Shown piece after piece: positions 1 through 10,889 of a DNA stretch of 64,000 nucleotides (the first letter of the stretch is position 1; every line of letters starts with the position of its first letter). The notes beneath the pieces were generated by a model. The model was given only the letters and a program-made list of their open reading frames with translations, did not search any database and had not been told where the DNA came from. The stretch comes from Tethya wilhelma (Eukaryota > Porifera > Demospongiae > Tethyida > Tethyidae). A program made the translations under genes and the position numbers. Where the stretch lies: contig CAXIPT010000001.1 of NCBI GenBank assembly GCA_964030475.1, positions 476,229-540,228 of the forward strand, written 5' to 3'.

Positions 1-48
<48 letters not shown>
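1..48. repeat. (GT)n microsatellite at the window edge
   Basis: Pure GT dinucleotide repeat beginning at the first base. A contig ending in a microsatellite is typical of short-read or Sanger assemblies, so this may be a true contig start; that is an inference. Confidence 0.95.
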
Positions 49-50
<2 letters not shown>

Positions 51-113
51 CCACAGTGTTGTATCAATAAGGTACAGATGTTGTAGAAGTAGGTGTGCCA
101 ATAGCTTCAGTCG

Positions 114-241
114 TTGAGTAAATTATCTACTGATGTTATAACAACCCCTTACAATGGTCAGGAACTGACTGTCAGTGGCCGGCTGTATGTAACCAACACT
201 CATCTGATATTACACATAGTTAGCTACATATGTAACACTGG
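114..241 (+). CDS. possible GRAM/PH-like exon fragment
   Basis: A short open stretch contains GRLYVTNTHLIL, which resembles the first strands of the GRAM domain in myotubularin-type proteins, where an LYLTATHLIF-type motif is usual. I could not find convincing flanking exons, the open frame runs past the domain-like part without a clear splice site, and it sits directly upstream of ARID2 exons where an ARID domain would be expected. It may be a chance open frame or a fragment of another gene. The rest of 242-661 shows nothing recognisable apart from the polypyrimidine tract before 662. Confidence 0.2.
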
Positions 242-661
242 TGACGGTTGTACTGACATTGCTAGTGTTCTATTGGGCAGTCACATTGATGGGGGTCAGC
301 TAGCCAGTCAGTGGAGCCTAATCCACCTGTATCTCTGATTGTGGTATTGTTACCAGTGAGATCTACCAAGATTTTACCATTGCTTGACATTGCTGAGTAT
401 GTTATGTACACCTACAAGTGCTCTTATTGTCGTGGTGCAACCATGGCAACACATGCTCGTGGGTGTGTGTGTATTGTTAGTTCGTTGTGTTCGCTGATAA
501 TGCTCTACCCTCGCTAATCAAACTCTAACGCTGGTATATAGCAGTTGTGTGTGTAATTGAAAGTTTGTCTAGTGAAGTTTCCACCGTGACAATCTCTCAC
601 CTTCATACAGCTGTACTAGTAGTATCTCTGTGAGACTGGTGTGTCCCTCTGTCCACTGCAG

Positions 662-1108
662 GTTGCTGGAGAGCTTTGAAGCCTACGAAAATGATCCCAA
701 TTTCACGGACTTTGTCCACATGTCCTCCTCCTCCACCCCATCAGCCCTCTCCCCTCACCCCCTCACCATCACACACACACCATCACGTACCATCACTCGT
801 TCCCTCGCCCAGCCATCGTCTTCTGCCGTCACATCATCACACCCTCACAGTTCATTCAAGAGGCCCCCTCTCCGTCGATCTGCCACGCCCACCAGTGTGA
901 GTGGGAGTGGCTGTGAGAGGCTCGTCCGCTCCCTCATGTCGGGCTACCCCAACGAGGTGGACTTTGCCTTCAACGTCCTCATGATCATGTCCAGGAGTGA
1001 GGCCCTGCCCATCACAGAGGTAATGAGCATCATGTGACATTGTTGGTGATGTCATGTGACTCAGAAGAAGTGTAACTGAAGTGCTGAACTGGCATCTTTG
1101 TCTGATGT

Positions 1109-1158
<50 letters not shown>

Positions 1159-1961
1159 GCTGCCCCACCTTGTTGATGTGATGCTAGCACACGTGGCAAT
1201 CTTCACTGAGGGTAAGCCAACTAATGGTCTCCTTAAATTGCATACTTTACCCATTACCATGACAACTACAGATGACTGTGGTCTGGAGAGTGTCTACCGT
1301 GAGTCCTGGTGTGAGGACTCTAGTACCAACTTCCATGAGGTGAGTCAATCAGTGGTTAGCTTCAATTGTGTGTTAGTGTCCATATCAATCAGTGGTTAGT
1401 TTCACTTGTGTGTTAGTGTCCATATCAATCAGTGGTTAGTTTCACTTGTGTGTTAGTGTCCATATCAATCAGTGGTGCTCACATTGTGCAGTTCTGGGAG
1501 GAGAGTGTCCCAGTGTGGATCCATGACAACCTGTTCCCTCATCTTGCTAACAAAGGTAGCTACATGAAGGCTTCTTTATAACTCTGTGTCTAATTTATCT
1601 CCTCTCCCTCCCTCCCTCTCAGCTCCCTCCCTGCCTGCCCTCTTCTCCTCAAAGCGCCTCCTCAGTGACTCCGATGTGGAGGGCTATCGTGTCAGCCAGC
1701 TCCTCACCATCCTCAGGAACCTCTCCTTCAACGAGACCACTGCCGAGTGTTTCTCCCGCCATGATGGCCTCCTTCAGCTTCTCCTCCTCTCCATCAACAA
1801 CGTGGTCCCAGAGGTCCGGTCCCTCTCGCTGGACCTCCTCACCAACCTAGCCCCTCACATCCTTCTCCCTTCACACTATCACTCCTCCCCCCTCACACAA
1901 TTACTGATGATGTCACTCCACTACTGCATCCTCTCAAATGACAAGCTCAGTGTTCTCAGAG
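662..1961 (+). CDS. ARID2: ARID2 (BAF200) middle exons: post-ARID linker and armadillo-like region
   Basis: ARID2 is a DNA-binding subunit of the PBAF SWI/SNF chromatin-remodelling complex in the nucleus. Five exons have good splice sites and matching phases: 662-1019, 1160-1211, 1272-1339, 1492-1555 and 1623-1961. The first begins LLESFEAYENDPNF, matching the end of the ARID domain, then passes through a Ser/Thr/His-rich linker to LVRSLMSGYPNEVDFAFNV, very like the human LVLSLLSGLPNEVDFAINV region. Later exons carry LTILRNLSFNETTAECFSR and LSLDLLTNLAPHILL, matching the human ILRNLSFEEGNVKLL and LGLDTLGNIAAELLL stretches. The last exon stops in phase 1 after LSVLRG at a GT donor. The next exon in the protein is not to the right but on the minus strand at 26348. 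The ARID core exons are not in 49-661. Confidence 0.88.
1112..1156 (+). repeat. (TC)n tract acting as polypyrimidine tract
   Basis: A TC dinucleotide repeat runs straight into CCAG at 1156-1159, the splice acceptor of the ARID2 exon starting at 1160. Confidence 0.85.
1344..1476. repeat. 42-bp tandem repeat, about three copies, in an ARID2 intron
   Basis: Three near-identical units containing TCAATCAGTGGTTAGTTTC follow each other between the exons ending at 1339 and starting at 1492. Confidence 0.85.
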
Positions 1962-1989
1962 GTACAGAGTTAGTGTTGGTGTTGATGAC

Positions 1990-1993
<4 letters not shown>

Positions 1994-2055
<62 letters not shown>

Positions 2056-2056
2056 N
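1994..2056. repeat. (GT)n microsatellite ending in one N: rearrangement junction
   Basis: About 60 bases of GT repeat begin 32 bases after the ARID2 donor at 1962 and end in a single N at 2056. Sequence to the right belongs to a different, minus-strand gene. The matching (CA)n junction is at 26597-26670. Confidence 0.9.
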
Positions 2057-2075
2057 ATGTCCCACTTACCACTAG

Positions 2076-2778
2076 TTCCAGGGGGTGGCTTGGTGAACAT
2101 GGTGCTGGTGAAATCAAACAGCTTGCTTCTCTTCCAAGCCTCAGCCATCATGGAGTGGTTGGCAAAGTTGATCTCATTCACCACAGGTTGCCGTCCTACA
2201 GCTGGGGACACCAGGTAGACTTTCACCTCAATATCTACTTGGAATTCTTCCATGAAAGGAGCTGGTTTTGAAGACTGGGGCTGTTTTGATGCTTTTTTGA
2301 AAAGATCGGCAATGGCAGATGAAAGTTCTTTCCATACAGCTTCTTTCTCAGTTAAGAATCGTTTTAACAATGACTTTGATTGGAATGCTGCTACAAACAG
2401 AGGGACTCGCTCACAGTAGATCTTATCCACTGAATAGACTCCATGCTTGCTTGCTACAGGAGCCACTGCTTGGTGTAAAACAGTTGAGAGTTTGACAGAG
2501 ATGCCTCTGGCCCTCAACACTGGCTCTCCATTGACTGTCTTGATCACAGCTGGACGTCCATTGATGGTAATGGGAGTCCTCAGGAGAAAGAAGTCATTGT
2601 AGCAGGAGGAGTGAAGATTGAACTCAACACCAGAGCCACATCTAGCAGAGCTGCTGAGTTTTGGCTTTGGTTTTAGAGCTGGCTTTGGTTTTGGCTTAGG
2701 TTTTAGAGCTGGCTTTGGTTTTGGCTTAGGTTTGACATCAGCAGAGCTAGACTGTCCTTCAGATTTCACGTCAGACAT
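2076..2778 (-). CDS. unknown protein, paralogue A (KPKP-repeat N-terminus)
   Basis: I do not recognise this family. The start MSDVKSEGQ is shared with paralogue B at 20197-20799. An insert of two to three KPKPKPAL-type repeats follows, then a roughly 180-residue conserved body with FFLLRTPITINGRPAVI, YSVDKIYCERVPLFVAAFQS and EINFANHSMMAEAWKRSKL. There is no signal peptide or membrane segment, so it is probably cytoplasmic. In B the frame ends at a TGA right after GASGE. Here the aligned codon is TGG and the frame runs on toward the N and the CA repeat. The sequence GTAAGT at this point could instead be a splice donor, leaving phase 1. The C-terminus is therefore uncertain and lies at an assembly junction. 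Confidence 0.65.
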
Positions 2779-3386
2779 GTCCAGGAAAGAACAAGTTCAT
2801 TGAGCAACTTGCTAAACCATAGATAATCTGTGGCCAAACTGTTGAAGAGCCAATGAATAGCTGACCCACGCCCACTTGAATTCCAGGAGATATACAGGAA
2901 GTAAAATTTTAAGTTTAATTGTCTCTAACCTGCTGTGTAATGTATTAGCACAACATTTTGACTTATATAGGGGCACACTGAATTATCCACTGTTCATGTA
3001 TTTTCATCGAGAGCTTTACGACACGCAGTTGACAGTCGAGCCACTACCAGGAGTTGACTGCTAAGAGAGAATTAATTAAAGTTAAAAATCATAACAGGTA
3101 TGTTTGTGTCTCCATAATATTATAATACACAGTAAATTATAACAATCTGCTGTGGGTAAGTAGATGTACTAAATTATTACAGATAAAATGGTGTGTGTTT
3201 GTCGGTGGTAATAGGTATTTGTGGCATCCACTAGAGTAGGTTTAATTGCCACTGACTCTTCAGTTGAAACACAAATTGAGTCCAGACCCTTCCAAGCCTT
3301 TACATGCGTGCTTTATACATACATGCAGTTTGAATATGCAAAACTATTAAGAACATCTTAAAAACTGATCTTTTATTATAATATTA
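2779..3386. other. intergenic region
   Basis: AT-rich non-coding sequence between paralogue A and a small minus-strand ORF. I see no repeat or RNA gene. Confidence 0.5.
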
Positions 3387-3671
3387 TTAGCTTGGAGATT
3401 GACGTGACCTTGAAAATCTTTCATCATATTGGCTTGGAGGGTGGTCTGAGTAGTCTCTTTCAAAGTCTGAGAGAGAAATTGTGTCCCTCTTTTCTCCGAG
3501 CTCTCTGTCTTCTAGCTGCTGTTGTCTGCCATGACTGGGAGAGTTCCTGTGATAGTATGAGTGCCTGTGTTTGCTGCTGTCCAAGTCATCTTTATGATAG
3601 TGGTTCTCCTCATACAATTCTTCATCACTGGAGAGACCGTGATAGTCACTCAGTTTAGGATAGAGAGACAT
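3387..3671 (-). CDS. possible terminal exon, charged low-complexity hypothetical protein
   Basis: A 94-codon open frame starts with ATG just after a plausible acceptor (CCACTAG) and ends with a stop followed closely by an AATAAA-like signal. The product is very polar, rich in Ser, Arg, His, Asp and Tyr (for example SSDEELYEENHYHKDD and SQYDERFSRSRQSPS), with no domain I recognise. It lies between the 3' end of the kinase-Kelch gene and paralogue A, on the same strand. It could be an alternative last exon, a tiny gene or chance. Confidence 0.3.
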   Translation of the reverse strand: MSLYPKLSDYHGLSSDEELYEENHYHKDDLDSSKHRHSYYHRNSPSHGRQQQLEDRELGEKRDTISLSDFERDYSDHPPSQYDERFSRSRQSPS

Positions 3672-3917
3672 CTAGTGGCAGACAAGACAATGAACGTTCA
3701 GAAATGTTACTTTTGTATGAGCTAGCTACCGTAGTGAAGACGCCAACAGATTTTCTAAACAGTACCTCCAAACTTTTCTTTTCACAAATGGTAGAGTCTT
3801 TAATCAAAACCTTTGGACTAGAAGCAACTATATACAGTTCCCACTGGCTTTCTGTAAATTCAAAAGTTGGTGCACAAAGTCTTGAGAAGGATAATACAGA
3901 CAGACGCTCTCTGGTCA

Positions 3918-4062
3918 GTGGCGTCAGGATGGTTGGAAGGTCAGAGGTCGTGAGGGAGGGTGCTGCAGACTGGCGTCTCTCATTGCTGTCTGGGAATTTC
4001 CATGGAATGTTAATTGCTATGAATATTCATAACAATAGCCATTCACTTCCTTTACATGTACA
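3918..4062. repeat. 3' flank duplicated with the Kelch exon
   Basis: This segment (ATGGTTGGAAGGTCAGAGGT onward to ATGAATATTCATAACAAT) has a close copy at 10577-10688. Both lie just downstream, in the minus-strand sense, of a Kelch exon. The duplication that made the two Kelch copies therefore included the 3' flank. Confidence 0.75.
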
Positions 4063-4217
4063 AACACTGCTAGTGGACAAGAAAATAAAACAAAATCAGT
4101 AGCTATATTATGTGGAATCAGAAGTACTAACATAACTTTTTGTACCATAGTGAGGAATAAATAAAACACACATCAGCAAACTATACGGTCATGTACAAGT
4201 CAACTGTTACAGTAAAT

Positions 4218-7200
4218 CTACATGACTTGTGCAATATCGACTCGATCCTCTGTCCCAATTCCTCCAGCTATCATAATGTCTCCATTGGGTAGAACTGTAC
4301 AGGCAGGCTTGGATCGTCCCTTTGGCATATCACCAACCTTGATCCACTTTGAGGTGCTAGGTTGATAGAGGTAGATTGATGAGCTGTAACCAACACTACC
4401 CATTGCTAGTAGAGCTCCTTGGAAGGCCAAGGTAGTTGAGTAATCCAATGGAGTGTCAGGCAAGGAGTTCCATCTTGACAATGAGGATGAATGGTTTGCA
4501 CCAGCTGACTGTGATATGGCTTCAGAGATGATATCTTCAACACAGACACTCATCACTGACTTGCTCCATCCACCACTCACATACCAATTCTGTCCAATCA
4601 CTATTGATGACATCTGATACCTTGCTACAGGAAGTGGAGAAAGATTGTACCATTGTTTGGACGATATGTTCATGACTTCAACTCTTGAAAGATGACCTTG
4701 TTCACCATAACCACCAGCTACTAGTAGCCACTGGTTGTATGTGGCAACTGCTGGAGAGTGACAAGCAGTGTTCATTGGTGGTAGGGAGAAGCTCCACATG
4801 TGTGATTTGTCCTCCCATACCCCCAGCTTGTTAGTCCTCTTCCTTGTTCTTACATCATGGCCTCCAACAGCCACCAGTTGATTGTCATTGATGACAGTCA
4901 ATCTAAAGAACCTATACTCATACTGTGGGAGTTGGCTCCATGAATCACTACGAGGGCTGTATACACAAACAGTTTGTAAATTGTCTGATGATGCAATTCC
5001 TCCTCCAAAGTAGACATCTTCTTTCATCACCACGGCACTTGGACCATTACTCATTTCAAATGGCATATCTCTGCCCCGCCTCCATTTCAACTTCAGAGGA
5101 AGTTTTGGTTCTGATAGTGGAGTCTGTGGGGTTGATGCGGGTGTGGTCATTAATGATTAATGAACAAGTAGTAAAAATTTTGAAAAAATAAGTAGTGTAG
5201 GAATGGGCAGTGCGGTAAAAAGTATTGGAACAAGGTAGGGTCTCAGTTTCGGCACATGACTACTTCATTTTTATTTTTTAACCCTCATATGGATTTTTCA
5301 GTGTCGTGTTGCAATAATCTGTACACTATAATAGTACCATAGCTTATCATAATTATTGCATTGGTTCACTATTATAATAATTATTTGGCTAAGCAATGGA
5401 GTAAACTACAATAGACAGGTATATAACCTGCTGGCCAAAAGATGGGCATAAAAATGAAGTAGTCATGTGCCGAAACTGAGACCCTACCTTGTTCCAATAC
5501 TTTTTACCGCACTGCCCATTCCTACACTACTTATTTTTTCAAAATTTTTACTACTTGTTCATTCACTTTTTTCAACACTACAGTGTGGAGACTATCAGAG
5601 ACTGGTTAGTCCCTACAAAAAGCTTGAGTCTCAGCTACATGCACTTCATTATGCTAGAGGCTAGTGCACATGCGCATAATAATGCCACGTGGATAATGAC
5701 CTTTGAACTCTACCTACAAAATGGCTGCACTGTAGCACATGAATTTATACACTAAGTTTCAAAGCTTTCTAGTTTTTGTTCAGGCCTATTTACGATGAAA
5801 ACGAGTATAAAGGAACGTACTACCCAAGAAAAGAACTTACTTTGTGGCGTCAAAGTTGGCTCAACACTTTCTGGTTCTCTGGAAATCGTTTTCAAGTAAG
5901 ACGGCCCGGTCAGTTAGAAGTAAGTTAGGAGAACAAAATTGCACTAGTGTGGCTTCTCGCAAGCGCTCTCTCTACGAGTGATCAGAAAAGTTTTGGCAAA
6001 GTTTAAGCCTTCCATGCAGTTGGTTTTCTGTAAAGGAGAGCCTCTGAGCAAGTTTGAAGCCTCTACTTTGTGTTGTTAGATTTTTATGGCGATTGTGTCT
6101 ATGGGACAGTCGGCCCATTCCTACTATACGTACTACCGTACGTATGATAATGTACAACTAATTAATATTCATTGCTTTACTCCACACACAATCACAGTGA
6201 GAAAGTGTGAACCCATACAAACTGTCATTGATCATTATGACATAGCACACACAAACACATGACTAAACATGTCCCTACCTGAACAGTCTCCTCTCCACTC
6301 TGTTGCTGTTGAAGCAGTGAAGGAGCAAGTTGGGCTTCTTTCTGACGCACTAACTCATCCTTAGCTCTGACATTGTCCTGTGAATGAAATCAATCAACCA
6401 TAGATGATTGCAATGTTCAACTCTCTCTAACTTTCTCTGCTACATGTATATACTTGTACCTGTGCTGTTTGTAAATGTGTCTGACAGTTTCTGAGTTCTC
6501 CTAGCAGTCTGCTGATGTCACCATCTCTTTGTTGAAGCTCTCTCTCCTTTTCTCTCAATTGGACTTCTCTGGCTTCCAAGTCTGACCTCAACCCACCCAG
6601 AGAAACCTGAAGAGATATGTAAGAAAATAATACATAGCATGCATGGTGTGACGTCCGTGCAAAGTGAATTAGCAAAACTCACACCAACTTTAAGTTTTTT
6701 ATGTGTACGACCACGTGTGCAGAGATTGTAGTTCTTTAGTAAAGCCATTTATGCTTATTCTCCCATATGAACTCACTTGCAATTGCTCTTGTGTTCTGTT
6801 CAGCCTTTCAACGTCTTGTTGGGCTTCATTCAAACGGACAGTCTTTTCTTGAACTTCTCTCTAAACATGGCAATGAACAATGTCATGTTTAGTCTATTTC
6901 CTGTAAAATCAGCCACAGAATAGTAATTATTAAGATACATACCTCATACTGGTTCAACCTGGTGTTGTTTTGTTGAAGTTGTACCTGATCATGATAAAGC
7001 GTGACAACATATTAAATGTAAGCTAGAATACACAACGAGCTTTATTGACATTAAATTTATTCATAAACATACCTCACACTGGTTCAACATGGTGTCCTTT
7101 TGTTGCAGTTGCTGTTGAAGTTGCTCTACTTCTTGTCTCCTCTCATTCAACTCCTCATCTTTCTCTTGGATCAATGCCTGCAGCCATTAACGGTTGAAAC

Positions 7201-8989
7201 ATAAACACACCAATACATCACAACTAAAACTAACAATGCACCCTATCGCATATAGTGAGTAAATTTGGCAGGCTTGAAACTAATATTTGCGAATTCACAT
7301 TTTAACATGACTGCAGGTTTGACAATTTATAATTCCATGTGTTTCATTGTTTATGTGCAGGTGCTGGTATTTAAAACTATGTGGTTATTTGAAGGATAAT
7401 TAATCAATTCACCATATTTATTTCTCACCAAAATTTACCTGCTATACGGTTACGGGTATTGTTAATTTAATTCGTTATTTGTAAATTTCATTGTTCCTCA
7501 TTACTTGTGATTGCTGCAGCTGTTGTTGCAGTTCTCTCATCTCCTGCTCCCTCCTCTTCACTCCTCTCAGTGTCTTCATCATGACAATGTGTCTGGAAGC
7601 CTCCAACACCTCCAGCTCACTACAGAGTCCTTCTTTCATCTCCTCCAGAGCTCTCAGCACCTCCTCAGCCGTTGGTCTCTGGGAGGGTCTGTTGTGGAGA
7701 CATTGTTTGATGAGAGTCACTAGAGGGTGCTCCCCTCCTCCTTCTCTTGGTAGGAGTGGCTCCAGGCGCTCAAAGTACTCCCCCCGTCTTTCCACTTCAG
7801 TTCGACCCAACATCCTCTCAGGATTGGTGGGGTCATGGTATGTTGGTTGACGCAAGGTACCGGGAAATATCTGAACAGACACATGACATTGTGTGTAATA
7901 CTATATATACATACACCAAATTGGTTAAAGTATATGCAGTGATTCGATGGATCATATTATGTTATTGTGGGTAACTGTTAAACAAGATATGGTTATGGTG
8001 TACTCTAGTGTTTTTACAAGCAATTAGGAAATATGCAAGCAATGCAGTTTATGTGATAAATGATATACCGTATAGCCGGAAATATTGACGGTCAAAAAAT
8101 TTGACGGTTTGCTCCGCAGAACGTAAAATAAAAATATTGACGATTTTAAATTTGACGATTTGCGCGTGCGCATAATACATTCATATACGGCGGCCAAAAT
8201 ATTGGCGGATTTAAATTTGACGATTTGGACTTTGACCGTCAAACCGTCAAATTAAAATCCCCGTCAATATTTCCGGCTATACGGTACATATAAAATGCTG
8301 TACATTATATCTGCACAATAATATATTTTGTATGAAAGTTTCACATGTCATAATGTAAAACATACCTGTAGTGCAGTGAAGAGTCCTAGATGTCCGAATG
8401 AGAAGACATCAAGACTGGGTCCGTATCTTGTGGAGTCATCCAGTGCCTCGGGAGGCATGTACGAGAGAGTCCCTGGTACTCTGGATAGGGTCCGAGCCAA
8501 CTGGCCAGGTTGGAGGGCCACGATACGAGCATTACCCAGATCAGTAATCTTGGCCGAGAGAGAAGAGGTCAAGAGGACATTCTTTGCCGACAGATCGCGA
8601 TGGATTATGGGAGGCTGTCGTCTGTGAAGGTAGAGGAGGCCCCTGGCTACGTCCTCCAGAATGGAGCGCTTCAGAGGCAGGGAAATGTTGGAGGTAGACT
8701 CCAGGAGATCATCAAGACTGCACTCCAGTCTCTCCATCATGAGAACAGGGAGGGGGGAGAGAGCCGGCAAGAAACACACCCCCAGGAACTGAGTGACGTT
8801 GGGATGACGAAGATCGGACATCATCTCACATTCTAGGTGATATTTGTTGGCCACGTTCCCCACACCAACATTGTCAGCATCGATGAGAGCTTCGTGGAGG
8901 ATCTTACCAGCACACACCAACCCATTGACTGTGATCTGTTGGAAGATGGCCAGTCAATGAGCACCACACACACACACACTCACACACAC

Positions 8990-9030
<41 letters not shown>

Positions 9031-9188
9031 ATTATCTCTCTAGAATGCTCACTATCACTCACCTCTTCTACTGTTCCATAAGATCCAGTACCCAGCGTTT
9101 TGCCAGTGGGCGTGACACCTTCCACAACAAATCGGCGCAGATTTCTGTCCTCCCTGAGAGCGTGCAACCTTCCTCTAGCGACTGCCAT
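4218..9188 (-). CDS. protein kinase-coiled coil-Kelch fusion protein
   Basis: Nine exons, all of length divisible by three and all phase 0, give 814 residues: 9188-9063, 8935-8366, 7870-7505, 7177-7073, 6984-6943, 6860-6777, 6606-6460, 6377-6279 and 5123-4218. The first three encode a kinase domain: glycine loop GTGSYGTV, a lysine in CAGKIL, catalytic loop HRDLSAKN, the metal-binding triad as DLG instead of DFG, and PPE for APE. It looks TKL-like. Five exons then encode Gln/Glu-rich coiled coil (for example LQQQLQQKDTMLNQ), and the last encodes a Kelch beta-propeller (repeats with YFGGG, VAVGG, LVAGGYGE, YVSGG and MIAGG). There is no signal peptide or membrane segment, so it is a probable cytoplasmic signalling protein. 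The ATG at 5150 is likely intronic, because the acceptor CCCCACAG precedes 5123. The same layout exists in the paralogue at 10890-13660. Confidence 0.8.
5159..5562. mobile_element. MITE with ~115-bp inverted arms in a kinase-Kelch intron
   Basis: Arms 5159-5274 and 5448-5562 are near-perfect reverse complements, with GGAATGGGCAGTGCGGTAAA on the left and its complement on the right. A related single arm lies at 15322-15450. Internal sequence has no transposase. The element sits in the intron between the exons at 6279 and 5123. Confidence 0.85.
8068..8284. mobile_element. CCGTATAGC-type MITE with TA target site
   Basis: Terminal inverted repeats start CCGTATAGCCGGAAATATTG and end with the complement. 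The dinucleotide TA flanks both ends (8066-8067 and 8285-8286). This suggests a non-autonomous Tc1/mariner-type element; the family assignment is inferred. Confidence 0.85.
8968..9025. repeat. (CA)n microsatellite in the first kinase intron
   Basis: Slightly interrupted CA repeat between the exons at 9063 and 8935. Confidence 0.9.
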
Positions 9189-10889
9189 GACGGACTGGTG
9201 AGTGGAGGACTAGATAGGCTACTCTATGGCACTAATTCACAAACACCTGGTGAGAGCGGCAACTCCAAAAAAGTGGCTATAGTTCAGCCCCGCCTACTTA
9301 GTTTGGTAAGGGAAATTCCCTTTGAGATGTCACGCGGGAAATGATGAATGAATGGCGGGAAAGGGAAGTTCCATACAAAAAGAATTAGAAGCAAGAAGAA
9401 GAAGATTGTTCTACATTAACAAAGCCAATGTACGTGGTCATGTGGAAATTTTAAACCTGTAGTCGTTTTCTACCTACTCAATGAAACAACTGTGAATGGC
9501 ACAAGATGTAAGTTGAATGTTCTTTTTGTTCACCGTGTGTCAGTCATTCATAGACCATACCCTTGTTTCCTGTCTATATATAACTGTGTCTAGCAAGACT
9601 TGTATATCAGACTGCCTTATTCTTGACAACTAGTATTGTGTGATGGCACAGAGTTTCCAAGCGCTATGTTGTAGTGATACTGTGACAGTCATACGGCTAG
9701 CTATGTGTATAATTTTATTGACTGTTCGGTGACTGTTAATTCATAGACTATAATCTTGTTTACTTAAATAAACTCATACTATCTTGTTCCTTAGACAGCT
9801 AGCTATAGTTTTGTGTGGTGGCATATGTAGAGTTTCCAAGCACTATGTTGTACCGTGACACTCATATAGGCCTTGCTATCAAATGTACTATGGTTTAGTT
9901 AGTGGATTAACTGTTTAGTAGTCACTGTGCTTAAAAGGTAGCCACAATTCTTGAACAATGAGAACTATGCATACAATTAAAAACACTGGTATATGTTGTA
10001 TATCTTGTGTGGGACTTCAGGCTAGACTATTGTACTTTTATACCTTTCTATACAGAACATTGATTTTGAAACCACTATACCATAGTACTGTCCGGCCCTC
10101 TGATTTTTTTGTGTGTGCTTTTAGCAGTGCAACTCTTTCTCAGTGTGCCAGAATCTTCTTGATCGATAGCTAATACAAGTTGGGTCATCTGTGAGTTAGT
10201 TTATAGTGTGCAACCTTGATATATCCCTGATAAGAGGTGTGGGTCAGAGCTGGAGTGGTGGTCTAGAATTTCCATCTAATAATAATTGGACAAGATGGAA
10301 TGGCTGTTAAGAGTGTGTAAGGAATTCTTCCTGTGGGCAAAATAAGAGACTCAATAAGGAGAATGTTAAATGCAGCCCATACAGGAAGAATTCTGCACAC
10401 ACTCTTAACAGCCATTCCATCTTGTTTCCGTTCTTTTTACGATTTAGCCATTCCTGTGTCTCATTACATTTCCAATATTTTTTGTACTTGTACATTTTAG
10501 CCTGGGTCATCTGTGACAGTGTGTGTAGAGTTCATTCCTTGTATAGAGTCCCTGATGTGATGTGAGGGGCAGAGCAAGTGATGGTTGGAAGGTCAGAGGT
10601 TGTGAGGGAGGGGTGTTATAGACTGGCATCTCTGATTACTGTCTGGGAATTTCCATGGAATGTTTAGTATGAATATTCATAACAATGGTAATTGACTTAA
10701 TAATTGTAGTAGGTTGTTTAGTGAACAAAAAATAAACAAAAGGAAATACCAACTTATTGTGTAGGTTAGATTTTAGCTAATAATTATTGCAACACAAAAC
10801 AGGAAACCAAAAGCAAACATAACAAAAACAATCTTCAATACCACAGGCTAGCTGAGTAGAAAACAAACACTGACAAATCAACAGTAAAT
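9189..10889. other. intergenic region with one palindromic element
   Basis: This stretch separates the start of the kinase-Kelch gene from the end of the next Kelch copy and should contain the kinase gene promoter. Apart from the palindrome at 10291-10423 and the duplicated flank at 10577-10688, I see no coding sequence. Confidence 0.5.
10291..10423. repeat. 133-bp palindrome (hairpin-forming MITE-like repeat)
   Basis: CAAGATGGAATGGCTGTTAA at the left is repeated as its complement at the right, followed inward by a second inverted pair around GAATTCTTCCTGT. Inverted-repeat spacing is short, so the transcript or single strand could fold into a stem. Confidence 0.85.

Noticed and set aside
852..1260. 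Minus-strand frames with RERERE runs
   Set aside because: They are translations of the (TC)n tract and the complement of ARID2 exons.
5124..5150. ATG at 5150 as start of a separate Kelch gene
   Set aside because: A strong acceptor (CCCCACAG) precedes 5123 in both Kelch copies and the upstream exon ends in the same phase, so the bases before it are most likely intron.
5467..5755. Overlapping + strand frames near 5500-5750
   Set aside because: They lie mostly in the MITE inverted arm and downstream non-coding sequence inside the kinase-Kelch gene.
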